This document shows, one piece after another, positions 22,876 through 32,117 of a stretch of 64,000 bases of DNA. This stretch comes from Myxococcales bacterium (lineage in GTDB: Bacteria > Myxococcota_A > Polyangia > Polyangiales > Ga0077539). The notes beneath the pieces are model-generated. The model ran no database searches. It had not been told where the DNA came from and worked only from the letters and a program-made list of their open reading frames with translations. How positions within the stretch are numbered: the first letter of the stretch is position 1; each line of letters begins with the position of its first letter. The DNA is taken from positions 175,848 through 239,847 of the forward strand of contig JAUSAZ010000073.1 in assembly GCA_030652255.1 (NCBI GenBank), written 5' to 3'. The translations under genes were made by a program, and so were the position numbers.

Positions 22876-24294
22876 ATGAGCGAAGCCCCCGCCACCCCGA
22901 AGCCTCCCCGCCGGCGCCGCGCGCCCCGGCGCCGTGGCCTCCGCGGCCGCCGCGACCAGGCGGGCGTGGCGCTCATCATGGTGCTCGCGGCGATCGCCCT
23001 GATGTTCGTGATGGCCGAGCAGACCCGCGACGAGGTGGAGGTGTACTCCCTCTCCGCGGCGGTGGCGCGCGACCAGCTCATCGCCGAGGCCCAGGCCCGC
23101 AGCGCGGTCAACCTCGCGCGGGTGGTGCTCAACTCCGAGCCGATCATCCGTCGGATCATCGCGCCGATCCTCACGCCGCTCATGGCGATGATGGGCCGCG
23201 GGCTCGCGGCGCCGCCGCAGATCCCGGTGTGGGAGCAGGCCGACCTCATCATCGGGCCCTTCCGCTCGCAGGAGGGCGCGAGCGCGCTCGGCGACCTCGC
23301 CCGGGTGAGCTTCGACAGCGCGAAGAACCTCGGCGGGCTCACCGGCCTCGCGCCGGTGGTGATCATCGACGAGGACTCGCGCATCAACGTGAACGGCGCG
23401 GTGCGCTCGTCGGTGGCGCAGATCCTTCTGGCGAAGCAGCTCCAGGGGCTGGTGTTCAACCCGGGGCTCAACGGGTTCTTCGAGGGGCGCGACCCGGACG
23501 GGCAGTTCACCGACCGCCCGACGCTGATCTCCAACGTGGTCGACTACATCGACTTCGACGAGACGGCCTTCGACGCGCAGAGCCTCCTGGCGACCACCGC
23601 CACGGCGGCGTCGAGCGGCGCGGAGGACAGCTTCTACCAGCGGCTGCGGCCGCCGGGCCGGCGCCGCAACGCGCCGCTCGACAGCATCGACGAGCTGCGG
23701 ATGATCCGCGGCTTCGGCGACGACGACCTCTGGCACGCGGTGGTCGACCCCGACCCGGCCAACCCCCGGCGGCGCACGCTCACCGTGTGGGGCCAGGGGG
23801 CGGTCAACGTGAACACCGCCAACGCCCAGACCCTGCTGGCCCTGGTGTGCGCCTACGCCCCCGACGCGCCGCAGTGCCAGGACCTCACGCAGGCCTCGGT
23901 GTTCATCACGACCATCACGATGGTGCAGGGCCTCACGCTCTCCATGGGCATTCCCCTCTTCTCGTCGCCGTCGCAGTTCGTGGCGACGGTGCAGGGGCGG
24001 CCGCCGCTGGGGACGATGCTCACGCAGCTCGGGATGCAGCCCTTCGTGGTGCGCGACGTGGCGGGCCTGGAGCGCTCGGTGACCGTCGAGAGCAAGGTGT
24101 TCTCGGTGTACGCCGAGGCGGAGGTCGGGGCGGCGCACGTGCGGGTGCACGCGGTGATCGACATGCGGCCGCAGCCCGAGCTGCCGTCGACCTTCATGCG
24201 CGCGGCGGGGATGAACATCGCGGCGACGGCGTCCGGCGGACTCGGCGTCTCGCAGGCGCCCGGCGGCACCGTGATCTACTGGCGGGAAGACTGA
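22876..24294 (+). CDS. gspK: Type II secretion system minor pseudopilin GspK
   Basis: Encodes 472 residues. A basic leader is followed by the GspK-type start of the helix, QAGVALIMVLAAIALMFVMA, which like other GspK proteins lacks the +5 glutamate. The large globular domain has the family features DEDSRINVNGA, a DYIDFDE metal-site loop and the SIDELRMIRGFGDDDLW and VNVNTANAQTLLALV motifs. It is longer than typical GspK (about 330), with extra sequence in the second half. It caps the pseudopilus and has an unusually bulky head. Confidence 0.92.
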   Translation: MSEAPATPKPPRRRRAPRRRGLRGRRDQAGVALIMVLAAIALMFVMAEQTRDEVEVYSLSAAVARDQLIAEAQARSAVNLARVVLNSEPIIRRIIAPILTPLMAMMGRGLAAPPQIPVWEQADLIIGPFRSQEGASALGDLARVSFDSAKNLGGLTGLAPVVIIDEDSRINVNGAVRSSVAQILLAKQLQGLVFNPGLNGFFEGRDPDGQFTDRPTLISNVVDYIDFDETAFDAQSLLATTATAASSGAEDSFYQRLRPPGRRRNAPLDSIDELRMIRGFGDDDLWHAVVDPDPANPRRRTLTVWGQGAVNVNTANAQTLLALVCAYAPDAPQCQDLTQASVFITTITMVQGLTLSMGIPLFSSPSQFVATVQGRPPLGTMLTQLGMQPFVVRDVAGLERSVTVESKVFSVYAEAEVGAAHVRVHAVIDMRPQPELPSTFMRAAGMNIAATASGGLGVSQAPGGTVIYWRED

Positions 24295-24306
24295 GGGCCG
24301 AGACGG

Positions 24307-25827
24307 ATGGCGCGCTACCTGGGCATCGAGGTGACGGAGTCGCAGCTGAAGGGCGCGGTCTTGAAGACCGCGTACAAGAAGCTGATGTTGGAGGCCGTGT
24401 ACACGGTCAACCGCCCGCCCGGCCCCGAGGGGCTGCAGGCGGCCACGCGGGACCTCGGGTCGCTCGTGCAGGCGCTGCTCGCCAGCACGACCCCCGGGAC
24501 GCAGCCCGCGGAGCTCGACGGCATCTACGCGTCGCTGCCCGGGCAGGAGTCGTCCATCCGCTCCATCGCGCTGCCGAGGGCGGTGTGGAAGCGCGGCGAG
24601 AAGGCCCTGCTCGCGGAGCTCGAGGGCGCGGTGCCCTTCGACGTCGACGACGCGGTGGTCGACGCGCAGCCGACCGCGCCGGGCGACCCGGTGCCGCTGC
24701 TGGCGGTGGCGGCCATCCGCGAGCGGGTGAAGGGCTACCTCGACGCGATGACCCTCGGGGGCCTGGAGCCCCGGGAGATCGGCGTGTCGCCCATGGTGCT
24801 GGGCGAGCTGGCGGCGGAGATCCCCGAGCTGGCGGTGCCGGGCCCGGTGCTGCTGGTGTACTCCCAGGACATGCGCGCCGAGGTGGCGGTGCTGCGCGGC
24901 GGGGTGACGGTGTTCGCGCGCACGGTGACCGCCCTCACGACCCCCGCGGCCCGGGCCCGCGCGATGCGCCAGAGCGTGGCGGCGTGGGCGGCGGAGGGGA
25001 TCCCCGTCGAGCGGGCGTACCTGTGCGGCGCCGAGGCCAACTGGTCGCACCAGGCGGTGCTGGAGGCCACGCAGCTGCCGGTGGAGATGGTGATGGCGCT
25101 GCCGAGCGGGGCCATCCAGCTCGGGCCCCTGGCGGGCGAGACGGCGTTCTGGGAGGCGCCCATCCCCGTGGCGCTCGCGGCGCGGGGCCTCGGGCGCTCC
25201 AAGCGGGTCGACCTCCGCAAAGGGGCGCTGGCGGTGTCGGGCAGCGCCCAGGTGCTGCGCGAGCGGGCGCCCTACCTCGCGGCGGCGGCGCTGGCGATGG
25301 TGGGGTTCTGGGGCGCGGCGAGCTGGGCGCGGTACCAGGGCCTGGTCACCGAGCGCACCCGGCTGCAACAGACGCTGCGCGCCGTGACCCAGGAGGTGTA
25401 TGGCGAGCCGGTGGAAGATCCAACGCGCGCGACGGCCATGGCCCGGGGGGACTCGCACCGCGACGACGTCGACCCGATGCCCCGGGCGGACGCCTTCGAC
25501 GTGCTGGGGGTGCTCTCGCAGCGCATCAACGACACCGTGCGGCACGACGTCGAGCAGCTCGACATCCGCGGCGAGCACGTGCAGCTGCAGGGCGTCGTGA
25601 GCACCCTCGCCGACCGCGACAAGGTGGTGGAGTGGCTCGGGGGGTACCCCTGCTTCCCGGAGGTGCGGCCGGGGCGGGTCACCACGACGCCCGGCGACAA
25701 CCGGCAGAAGTACACGTTGGACATCGAGTTCAGGTGCCCCGGCGCGCGCACCGCGGGGGCGCGCACGACGGGCACCGGCGGCACCGGCGGCAGCAACCAG
25801 GGAGGCCGAAGTGGCGGCGGCGCTTAG
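24307..25827 (+). CDS. gspL: Type II secretion system protein GspL
   Basis: Encodes 506 residues. The N-terminal 300 residues are the actin-like (PilM-like) cytoplasmic domain (YLGIEVTESQLKGAVL at the start). One membrane helix lies near 320-342 (YLAAAALAMVGFWGAASWA). The periplasmic part has the ferredoxin-like fold of GspL/PilN (VLSQRINDTVRHDVEQLDI, VQLQGVVSTLADRDKVVEWL). The tail is glycine/threonine-rich. GspL anchors the GspE ATPase to the membrane and pairs with GspM. The GTG of gspM lies inside its last codons. Confidence 0.9.
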   Translation: MARYLGIEVTESQLKGAVLKTAYKKLMLEAVYTVNRPPGPEGLQAATRDLGSLVQALLASTTPGTQPAELDGIYASLPGQESSIRSIALPRAVWKRGEKALLAELEGAVPFDVDDAVVDAQPTAPGDPVPLLAVAAIRERVKGYLDAMTLGGLEPREIGVSPMVLGELAAEIPELAVPGPVLLVYSQDMRAEVAVLRGGVTVFARTVTALTTPAARARAMRQSVAAWAAEGIPVERAYLCGAEANWSHQAVLEATQLPVEMVMALPSGAIQLGPLAGETAFWEAPIPVALAARGLGRSKRVDLRKGALAVSGSAQVLRERAPYLAAAALAMVGFWGAASWARYQGLVTERTRLQQTLRAVTQEVYGEPVEDPTRATAMARGDSHRDDVDPMPRADAFDVLGVLSQRINDTVRHDVEQLDIRGEHVQLQGVVSTLADRDKVVEWLGGYPCFPEVRPGRVTTTPGDNRQKYTLDIEFRCPGARTAGARTTGTGGTGGSNQGGRSGGGA

Positions 25828-26452
25828 TACGGTCCGAGGGGCGTTCGCGGGGCTCTCCCCGCGCGAGAAGCGGCTGCTCATCGCGCTCTCGGCGGTGTTC
25901 GTCACGCTGGTGTTCCTGGGCTTCTGGATGTGGTCCAAGCGCCGGCTCGACGCCATCGACAGCGAGCGCGCGGAGATGGTCGAGGCGCTGCGCTTCATCC
26001 AGCGCTCGCGCCCGCGCATCGCCGCGCGCAACCAGCGCCGCGACGCGATGCTGGCGCGCTACCGGGTCCGGGCGCCGGCCCTCACGAGCTACGTCGAGGA
26101 GCAGGCCCACGCGGCCAACGTGCAGGTCGCCGAGGCGCAGGACCGCCCGCCCACCCCGGCGGGCCCGCGCTTCACGCAGCGCAGCGTGTCGATCCGGCTG
26201 CGGCAGGTGAGCCTGGAGGCCCTCGCGGACTTCTTCGAGCGCATCGACGCGGCGGCCTTCCCGGTGGCCATCACCTCGGTGCGCATCCGGCGGCGCTTCG
26301 GCGAGGCCAACAGCTACGACATCGACGACCTGGTGATCACCACCTGGGACCGCACCGCGGAGGGCAACCGCGCCGCGGGCGCCGGCAACACCGGCGGCAC
26401 CGGCGGCACCGGAAACAGCGACGCCGAGCGTCGCCAGGACGACCGTCGATGA
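25811..26452 (+). CDS. gspM: Type II secretion system protein GspM
   Basis: Encodes 213 residues from a GTG overlapping gspL by 17 nt, which suggests coupled translation. The N-terminus has the GspM signature (FAGLSPREKRLLIALSAVFVTLVFLGFWMW), with a short cytoplasmic leader and a single membrane helix. A coiled-coil (about 45-80) and a small ferredoxin-like periplasmic domain follow (FTQRSVSIRLRQVSLEALADFFERI). The tail is Gly/Thr-rich like that of gspL. gspN overlaps its stop by 4 nt. Confidence 0.9.
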   Translation: MAAALSTVRGAFAGLSPREKRLLIALSAVFVTLVFLGFWMWSKRRLDAIDSERAEMVEALRFIQRSRPRIAARNQRRDAMLARYRVRAPALTSYVEEQAHAANVQVAEAQDRPPTPAGPRFTQRSVSIRLRQVSLEALADFFERIDAAAFPVAITSVRIRRRFGEANSYDIDDLVITTWDRTAEGNRAAGAGNTGGTGGTGNSDAERRQDDRR

Positions 26453-27510
26453 AGGAGCGACTGCTGGCCCTCCGGCCGATCATTCTGCGGGTCGTCGGGT
26501 ACCCGCTGTTCTTCATGTTCTTCTTCGTGGTGTTCCTCTACGCCACGTTCCCGTGGGACCGCCTGCGCGAGGCCATCGTGGCCGCCGCCGAGGCGCCGCG
26601 GGTGTCCCCCTCCGGGCGCGCCACGCCGTCCAACATGGAGCTCGCCATCGGGTCGCTCTCGCCGACCTTCCTGCCCGGCGTGGAGGCCCGCGACGTCCGC
26701 GTCACCTTCCTCCCGCAGCGCTCCACCGACCGCCCGGTCTCGATGAGCATCGACAAGCTCCGGCTGCGCCTGTCGGTCTTCGCGCTCCTCGCGCAGCGGG
26801 CCAACCTGTCGTTCTCGATGCAGGGCATGGGCGGCTCCGTCGAGGGCAGCGCCTCCGTCGCGCTCGGCCCCCCCGCCACGCCGCGCATCTCCCCCTTGCG
26901 CGCCTTCGAGCTCACCTTCGACAGCGTCGGGCTCGGCCAGGTCGCGCCGCTCGTCTCGATGGTCGGCCTGCCGCTCGGGGGCAGCCTGTCGGGCACGGTC
27001 ACCGTCGACATCCCCGACGGCGAGGTCGCGCGCTCCGAGGGGAGCGTGCGGCTCATCGCCGAGCGGCTCACCGTGGGCGACGGCCGCGCGCAGTTCCAGA
27101 TCCCCCACTTCGGCGGCATCACCATCGAGCAGATCCGCGCGGGGCGCCTCGAGGCCAACGCCGACATCCGCCGCGGCGTGGTGACCTTCACCCGCGTGGG
27201 CGCGCACTCCGAGGAGTTCGACCTCCAGATCGACGGCCGCATCGACCTGCGGCCCAACTTCGCCGACAGCGCCCTCAACCTCGGGCTGCGCTTCCGCCTC
27301 ACGGACGTCTACCGCGCCAAGAGCGAGCAGGCCGGGCGCATCATGTCCGTGATGGACATGGCCCCCGACCTGCGCCGCGCGCGCCGTCCCGACGGGCTCT
27401 TCGCCTTCCGCTGCAGCGGCACCTTCGAGCGCTCGATCAACTGCCCGCCGGACTCCCGCGCGCAGGCCACCACGCCCGGCGCCGCGATGCCCGCGGGCTT
27501 CTCTCCCTGA
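26449..27510 (+). CDS. gspN: Type II secretion system protein GspN
   Basis: Encodes 353 residues from an ATG overlapping the gspM stop by 4 nt. One N-terminal membrane helix (YPLFFMFFFVVFLYATFPWDRL) is followed by a periplasmic AsmA-like domain with repeated beta-strands (NMELAIGSLSPTFLPGVEARDVRV, GGSLSGTVTVDIPDGEVAR, EFDLQIDGRIDLRP). This is the form of GspN seen in delta-proteobacterial and myxobacterial systems. Its exact function is unclear. It is the last gene of the operon, and no prepilin peptidase gene (gspO) lies in the window. Confidence 0.87.
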   Translation: MKERLLALRPIILRVVGYPLFFMFFFVVFLYATFPWDRLREAIVAAAEAPRVSPSGRATPSNMELAIGSLSPTFLPGVEARDVRVTFLPQRSTDRPVSMSIDKLRLRLSVFALLAQRANLSFSMQGMGGSVEGSASVALGPPATPRISPLRAFELTFDSVGLGQVAPLVSMVGLPLGGSLSGTVTVDIPDGEVARSEGSVRLIAERLTVGDGRAQFQIPHFGGITIEQIRAGRLEANADIRRGVVTFTRVGAHSEEFDLQIDGRIDLRPNFADSALNLGLRFRLTDVYRAKSEQAGRIMSVMDMAPDLRRARRPDGLFAFRCSGTFERSINCPPDSRAQATTPGAAMPAGFSP

Positions 27511-27529
27511 TCGCCCGCGCGCCGCGCTT

Positions 27530-27553
27530 GACCGCCCGGGCCCCGGGGCGGTC
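27530..27553. terminator. Hairpin at the end of the gsp operon, overlapping the next promoter
   Basis: GACCGCCC and GGGCGGTC form an 8-bp stem around an 8-nt GC-rich loop, 20 nt after the gspN stop. It overlaps TTGACC (27528-27533), which with TCCTAT at 27552-27557 could be the -35/-10 of the following gene at 18-bp spacing. It may be a terminator, an operator or both. Confidence 0.45.
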
Positions 27554-27571
27554 CTATCCCCTCCCCCGACG

Positions 27572-28360
27572 ATGACGACCCCTACCATCCAACGAAACAC
27601 CTACGTCGCGAGCCTCACCCTGCTGGAGCGCCAGGGCTTCAGCGGCGCCACGCTCATCGACATCGGCGCCGCGGAGGGCAGCTTCTTCGTCACCCGGCAC
27701 CTCTACAAGCTGTTCATGTCGGCGCGGCATTTCTTCGTCGACGCGATGGAGGAGAACGCCCCCATCTACGAGAAGCTGAAGCGCGCGTTTGGCACCGACC
27801 ACGCCATCACCGCGCTCTCGTGCGTCGAGGGCGAGGTGGCCCTCCGGGTCGACCCGACCTTCTACAACACGCACCTCGTCGGGGTGCAGCCCGACCTCTA
27901 CGCCGAGACCCGCAAGGTGCGCCTCACCACCCTCGACTCGCTCGTCGCCGAGCGGGGCCTCGCGGGCCCGTACATCGTCAAGCTCGACGTGCAGGGCGCG
28001 GAGCTCGACGTGCTGCGCGGCAGCCTGAAGACCCTCGAGCAGGCCACCGTGGTCGTGGCCGAGATCCAGGTGTTCTTCGAGCGCGACAACCTCACCGAGC
28101 TGCTGACCTTCATGCAGGGCCGGGGCTTCGCGCTCTTCGACCTCACCGACCCGGCGTACTACCCCTCCAACAGCGTGCTCTACCAGTGCTACGCGACCTT
28201 CATCCCGCAGCGCATGGAGTTCCGGAAGGGCGTCGCGTGGTGCACCCCCGAGCAGGAGGCGGAGACCAACGCGCGGCTCCGGGTGCGGCGCAGCGAGACC
28301 CTCCGCGTGCTCGAGCACCTCGCCAACACCCTCCGCCCCGACACCGCCGGGGACCCTTGA
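27572..28360 (+). CDS. FkbM-family SAM-dependent methyltransferase
   Basis: Encodes 262 residues. The SAM-binding motif I is LIDIGAAEGSF (about 28-38). The acidic post-I residues follow in RHFFVDAMEEN, and the family block VRLTTLDSLVAERGLAGPYIVKLDVQGAELDVLRGS spans about 115-150. This is diagnostic of the FkbM fold, which usually methylates hydroxyl groups on sugars or secondary metabolites. The substrate is unknown and no glycan or natural-product cluster lies nearby. A TATCCC lies 11 nt before the ATG. It overlaps the next gene by 4 nt. Confidence 0.88.
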   Translation: MTTPTIQRNTYVASLTLLERQGFSGATLIDIGAAEGSFFVTRHLYKLFMSARHFFVDAMEENAPIYEKLKRAFGTDHAITALSCVEGEVALRVDPTFYNTHLVGVQPDLYAETRKVRLTTLDSLVAERGLAGPYIVKLDVQGAELDVLRGSLKTLEQATVVVAEIQVFFERDNLTELLTFMQGRGFALFDLTDPAYYPSNSVLYQCYATFIPQRMEFRKGVAWCTPEQEAETNARLRVRRSETLRVLEHLANTLRPDTAGDP

Positions 28361-28797
28361 AGAGCCCCGACAACGGCTTCGTCGGCGTCGGCATCTACAA
28401 CGTCAAGCGCACCCACAACTTCGGCGCGCTCATCCGCACCGCGCGGGTCTTCGGCGCCAGCTTCGTGTTCAGCGTCGGCACGCGCAACCCGCAGGAGCAG
28501 AGCTCGATCCGCGCCGAGCTCACGCTCCCGCTCTTCCACTTCACGACCCTGGACCACTTCATCGGCGCGATCCCGGTCAACGCCCGGCTGGTCTGCGTCG
28601 AGCTCACCCCCGGGGCCTTCGACATCCGCACCTACCAGCACCCGGCCCGCGCCGTGTACCTCCTCGGCCCCGAGGACGGCACCCTCCCCGACACCGTGAT
28701 GCGCCAGCACGACACGGTGATCCTGCCGGGCGCCTACCCCCTCAACGTCGCGATGGCCGCCACCGTCGTGCTCTACGACCGGGCCCTCAAGGCCTGA
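28357..28797 (+). CDS. SpoU/TrmH-family RNA 2'-O-methyltransferase
   Basis: Encodes 146 residues from a TTG overlapping the FkbM stop by 4 nt. The SPOUT motifs are visible: NVKRTHNFGALIRTARVFGA (motif 1), LLGPEDGTLP (motif 2, a variant of GPEGxGL) and YPLNVAMAATVVLYDRAL (motif 3, normally LNVSVAAG). The length matches single-domain SpoU enzymes of about 150 residues. The target nucleotide in tRNA or rRNA cannot be told from sequence. It is probably translationally coupled to the upstream methyltransferase. Confidence 0.85.
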   Translation: MKSPDNGFVGVGIYNVKRTHNFGALIRTARVFGASFVFSVGTRNPQEQSSIRAELTLPLFHFTTLDHFIGAIPVNARLVCVELTPGAFDIRTYQHPARAVYLLGPEDGTLPDTVMRQHDTVILPGAYPLNVAMAATVVLYDRALKA

Positions 28798-28918
28798 CCC
28801 GGCACCGCCACCCACCGACACCCGCCCACGTTTCCGGCCGCGTTGCTTGCTGGTAGGGTGCGGGTTTCGTGCGGCATCGACGGGCTCCAAACTGGATTCC
28901 GCCACCGCCCCGCGTAGG

Positions 28919-30196
28919 ATGGCCCTCCCCTCCGTGATCTGGTCCTGGCTCCAGCGTCGCCCTCTGCTCGCGTACCTCGCGTACCGCACGCTCGCCCTCA
29001 CCTGGGCCTTCGCGCCGTTCCAGGTCTACTACCTCCAGCGCCGCGGCCTCTCCGTCGCCGACGTCTTCGACCTCAACGTGGTCTTCTGCGTCGCCGCGGT
29101 CGCCTTCGAGGTGCCCACCGGCATGCTCGCCGACCGCTACGGCCGCCGCGTCGCCATGAGCGCCGGCGGCTTCATGATGTCCCTGGCCTGCCTGCTCTTC
29201 ATCCTCGGGCACTCCTTCAGCGCCTTCGCCGCGGCCAACGTGCTCTGCGCCCTCTCGATGTCGCTCTCCTCGGGCGCCGACTCGGCCTACCTCTACGACC
29301 ACCTCGCGGCGCAGCGTCAGGTCGCGCTCTACCCCCGCTGGGAGGGCTGGTCCACCGCCGCCAAGGGCGTGGGCAACCTCGTCGCCGTGCTCGTCGGCGC
29401 GCTCGTGTACCAGTACGTCCACCCCGCCGCGGTGTTCGTGCTCACGGCGCTCACCACGGCCATGGCGGGCGTCGTCGCGCTCACCCTCCCCGAGCGCACC
29501 ACCCTCCACGAGGGCCACGTCGCCGACCACCTGAGCCGCGCCTTCCACACGCTGCGCACCGACGGCCGGCTCTCCAGCATCGTGGCCTTCGGCGCGGTCG
29601 CCTTCGTGCTCCTGCGCCTCTCGCTCTTCGCCGACCAGCCGCACATCGAGGCGCACCTCCACGGCGCGTGGCTCCAGCACACCGTGCTCACCATGGGCCT
29701 GCTGGCCGCCGCCAAGGAGGTGGGCACCGCGCTCGTCGCCGGCAGCGTGGGCTCTCTCTTCGCGCGGGTGCGGTCGCGCACCATCGCCGTCTCCCTGGGC
29801 GTCGGTCTCACGGCGGCGTACCTGCTCATGGGCGAGGCCCACGGCACCCTCTGCACCGTGCTCATGGTGCTGCTCGCCAGCGCCTTCGGGGTCTTCTCGC
29901 CCCTCATGCGCGCGCTCATGAACCGCATCATCGAGGGCCCGCGCGACCGCGCCACGCTGCTCTCCATCGAGGGCATGGGCCGCCGGCTGCTCTTCGCTGC
30001 GATGTCCCCGCTCTTCGGCCGCGCCGTCGAGGCCTCCTCGCTGCACGCGACCTTCTCGGGCACCGCGTGGGTGGCGGCCATCGCCTTCACGCTCCTCGGC
30101 GCCTCGGCGTGGGTGGCCTTCCGCGCCCCGGCGGCCATCAACTCCTCGCCCGCGCCGCGCAGCTCGCAGCCCGCGGTCGCCTCGCTCGCGCGCTGA
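28919..30196 (+). CDS. MFS transporter
   Basis: Encodes 425 residues from the ATG at 28919; the frame is open to a TTG at 28847. It has twelve predicted membrane helices and the MFS motif A in the loop between helices 2 and 3 (GMLADRYGRRVAMSAGG). It also has the AANVLCALSMSLSSGADSAYLYDHL segment typical of drug-export-type MFS proteins. The substrate is unknown. A TAGGGT at 28854-28859, with TTTCCG 17 bp upstream, is a possible promoter giving a leader of about 50 nt. The MFS fold is firm; the export direction is only inferred. Confidence 0.87.
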   Translation: MALPSVIWSWLQRRPLLAYLAYRTLALTWAFAPFQVYYLQRRGLSVADVFDLNVVFCVAAVAFEVPTGMLADRYGRRVAMSAGGFMMSLACLLFILGHSFSAFAAANVLCALSMSLSSGADSAYLYDHLAAQRQVALYPRWEGWSTAAKGVGNLVAVLVGALVYQYVHPAAVFVLTALTTAMAGVVALTLPERTTLHEGHVADHLSRAFHTLRTDGRLSSIVAFGAVAFVLLRLSLFADQPHIEAHLHGAWLQHTVLTMGLLAAAKEVGTALVAGSVGSLFARVRSRTIAVSLGVGLTAAYLLMGEAHGTLCTVLMVLLASAFGVFSPLMRALMNRIIEGPRDRATLLSIEGMGRRLLFAAMSPLFGRAVEASSLHATFSGTAWVAAIAFTLLGASAWVAFRAPAAINSSPAPRSSQPAVASLAR

Positions 30197-30200
30197 CCCG

Positions 30201-30548
30201 ATGATGCGCCGTGTGCGGTTCGTGCTCGACCCCGAGCGACACGTCGCGCCCACCCTCGACGAGCTCCCCGATGAGCCCCCGCCCGGCGCGGTCACCCGCA
30301 CCGACGCGCACCTCACCCAGTGGGTGCTCGTCACCCCGACGCGCATCGACGCGGGCTACACCTTCGACGACGAGTACGCCCGCGCGCATCCCGAGGCCCT
30401 CGACCCGCGCCACCTCGCGCTGCTGCACGCGCTGCTGGTGTTCAAGCTCTTCGACGACGGCGATGTGATCGTCCCGCCGCAGCAGGTGGAGGCCGCCCTG
30501 CGCTGGCCCGCCATCGACCGTCCACGGCGCGCGCTCGGCGCGGGGTGA
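30201..30548 (+). CDS. Small hypothetical protein
   Basis: Encodes 115 residues, starting 4 nt after the MFS stop, so it is probably on the same transcript. It is acidic (FVLDPERHVAPTLDELPDEPPP) with a helical segment near 75-90 (HLALLHALLVFKLFDDGDVIV). It has no signal peptide, cysteines or recognisable motif. Codon use resembles its neighbours. Its stop codon forms the edge of the large inverted repeat at 30548-30672. Confidence 0.6.
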   Translation: MMRRVRFVLDPERHVAPTLDELPDEPPPGAVTRTDAHLTQWVLVTPTRIDAGYTFDDEYARAHPEALDPRHLALLHALLVFKLFDDGDVIVPPQQVEAALRWPAIDRPRRALGAG

Positions 30549-30672
30549 GAAGGTCAGCACAACCCTGCTGCGCCCCCCGATCCAGCGGTCGGCCGCGCTC
30601 GAAATACCCCGCGTATGTCTCGCGCGGCCTCCCTCGTCTCGGGGTGCTCGCGACGGGTTGTGCTGACCTTCT
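30548..30672. repeat. 125-bp structured inverted repeat (hairpin terminator or MITE-like element)
   Basis: The ends are perfect 18-bp inverted repeats, AGAAGGTCAGCACAACCC at 30548-30565 and its complement at 30655-30672. Two further nested arms lie inside: CCCCGA/TCGGGG (30575-30580 and 30639-30644) and GGCCGCGC/GCGCGGCC (30591-30598 and 30622-30629). The structure fills the gap between two convergent genes and starts at the last base of one stop codon. A partial match to the right arm occurs at 48366-48386. Confidence 0.8.
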
Positions 30673-30687
30673 GAGAGAGGGCACCGC

Positions 30688-31932
30688 TCAGCGCGGGAGC
30701 CCGACGCGGAGCATCTGGCCGCGCAGCTCGCCCTCGGGGAAGCTCTCCGAGGCCACCGCGGCGTAGGCGTGGCCCGACGCGAGCGACGAGAGGAGCGTCG
30801 AGCCCGGGGGCAGCCACTCCCGCGCGCGGAAGCTGGTGCCGAGCACCTCGAAGGGCATCATCGCCGGGCCGACCTCGCCGGGAGCGCCCTCCGCGAGCCG
30901 CCCTTCGGTGGGCACCATGTCGGTGAGCGCGACGTCGTAGATCACCCGGTCGCGGTCGACGTCCACGATGACGCTGACGCTCCCGCGGGCGGAGGAGTTC
31001 ACCGGCGGAACCACCTCGGCGCCAGAGAGCCGGCCGAGGTACAGCTCCTGCCCGGGGCGGAGCACCTGGCCGCGAACCTCGCCGTTGGGATGGCGACGGC
31101 TGCGGATGTCGATGTACCAGCGGCCGAGGTCGAGGTCGGTGGTCGAGGTGAGGGCGCGCTCGCCCGAGAAGCTGGGCGCGGGCAGGGTCTTGGGCTCGGC
31201 GAGGTCGACCGCGATGGGGCCGTCGACGCCCGCCGGGCCGATGCCCACGAAGGCCCGCGTGGGCTCTCCGACCATCCCCTGCACCTGCACCACGAAGCGC
31301 ATCGAGTTGGCGGTGCCGTCGACGAGGAGCTCGCCGAGCCCGTGGCTGGGAGCGTCCGTGGGAGGGTTCACCTGGTCGGGCGTGAGCCGCGTGACGTAGA
31401 CGATCTCGCCGGGGCGCACGACCTGGCCGCGGATCTCCCCGTCGGGGTGCTCGGCCGAGTGCACGTCGACGTACGCCCTGCCCTGCTCGATGGCCCAGGC
31501 CTGGTCGGGCGTCACGGGCACGGTGCCGCTGAGGGTGCCCGGGGCGACCGTGAGCGGGAGGAGCACCGCGCCGGACTCGCCCGCGATGCCGATGTGCAGG
31601 TGCGCCTCGGTGGGCGCCTCGAGGGTGTGCTCGACCGTGTAGTCGAGGCTCGTGCGGTCGGCGCTGAGCGCGAAGCTCCCGGTGCCCGTCGCGCTCGTCC
31701 CGTACACCGGCGGCACCTGCTCGCGGCCGGTCATCGTGGCGTTGAACATCGTCGCCGGACCGCGCTTCGGAGGGGTGCCGACCTCGGGGAGCGGGTTGGC
31801 GGACTCATCGCCCGTGGGCGGCGCGCTCGGCGTGAACTCCGCCGGGCCCGGCGGGGTCACCGAGACGCTGCACGCCGAGAAACCGAGGGAGCCACAGGCC
31901 ATACACAGGAGGAGCAGGGGTCGGATGTTCAT
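30688..31932 (-). CDS. Lipoprotein with three CHRD domains
   Basis: Encodes 414 residues from the ATG at 31932; the frame is open 33 codons further. A signal peptide with lipobox FSAC (cysteine at residue 21) is followed by an acidic Pro/Gly linker. Three CHRD-type repeats follow, each starting near REQVPPV, TPDQVNPP or SGAEVVPP and ending with a HPDGEIRGQVVRPG, HPNGEVRGQVLRPG or FPEGELRGQMLRVG motif. CHRD domains, first described in chordin, are common in secreted bacterial proteins of unknown role. The histidines in AHLHIGIAGESG are conserved only in the first repeat. It is convergent with the small gene across the inverted repeat. Confidence 0.85.
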   Translation of the reverse strand: MNIRPLLLLCMACGSLGFSACSVSVTPPGPAEFTPSAPPTGDESANPLPEVGTPPKRGPATMFNATMTGREQVPPVYGTSATGTGSFALSADRTSLDYTVEHTLEAPTEAHLHIGIAGESGAVLLPLTVAPGTLSGTVPVTPDQAWAIEQGRAYVDVHSAEHPDGEIRGQVVRPGEIVYVTRLTPDQVNPPTDAPSHGLGELLVDGTANSMRFVVQVQGMVGEPTRAFVGIGPAGVDGPIAVDLAEPKTLPAPSFSGERALTSTTDLDLGRWYIDIRSRRHPNGEVRGQVLRPGQELYLGRLSGAEVVPPVNSSARGSVSVIVDVDRDRVIYDVALTDMVPTEGRLAEGAPGEVGPAMMPFEVLGTSFRAREWLPPGSTLLSSLASGHAYAAVASESFPEGELRGQMLRVGLPR

Positions 31933-32117
31933 TGTGGGCCTCGGCGCCGATGCATTGCAGCCCGCGTTCCACCCTGTGGCGCTGCGATGCCACCGAGGAT
32001 GCGATCGTGGGCGCTGGTCGCGATTGGCCACACCTGGGGCGTGCTCGTGCGCCCCACCGAGGCACCGACGCGGGAATCTTGCACCGCGGGTCCCGATGGC
32101 CCGATGGTGCGCCCCGC

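Noticed and set aside
21163..26031. Very long minus-strand open frame across gspH-gspL (about 1620 codons)
   Set aside because: Same reason: it lies opposite recognised genes and the composition is not that of a real protein.
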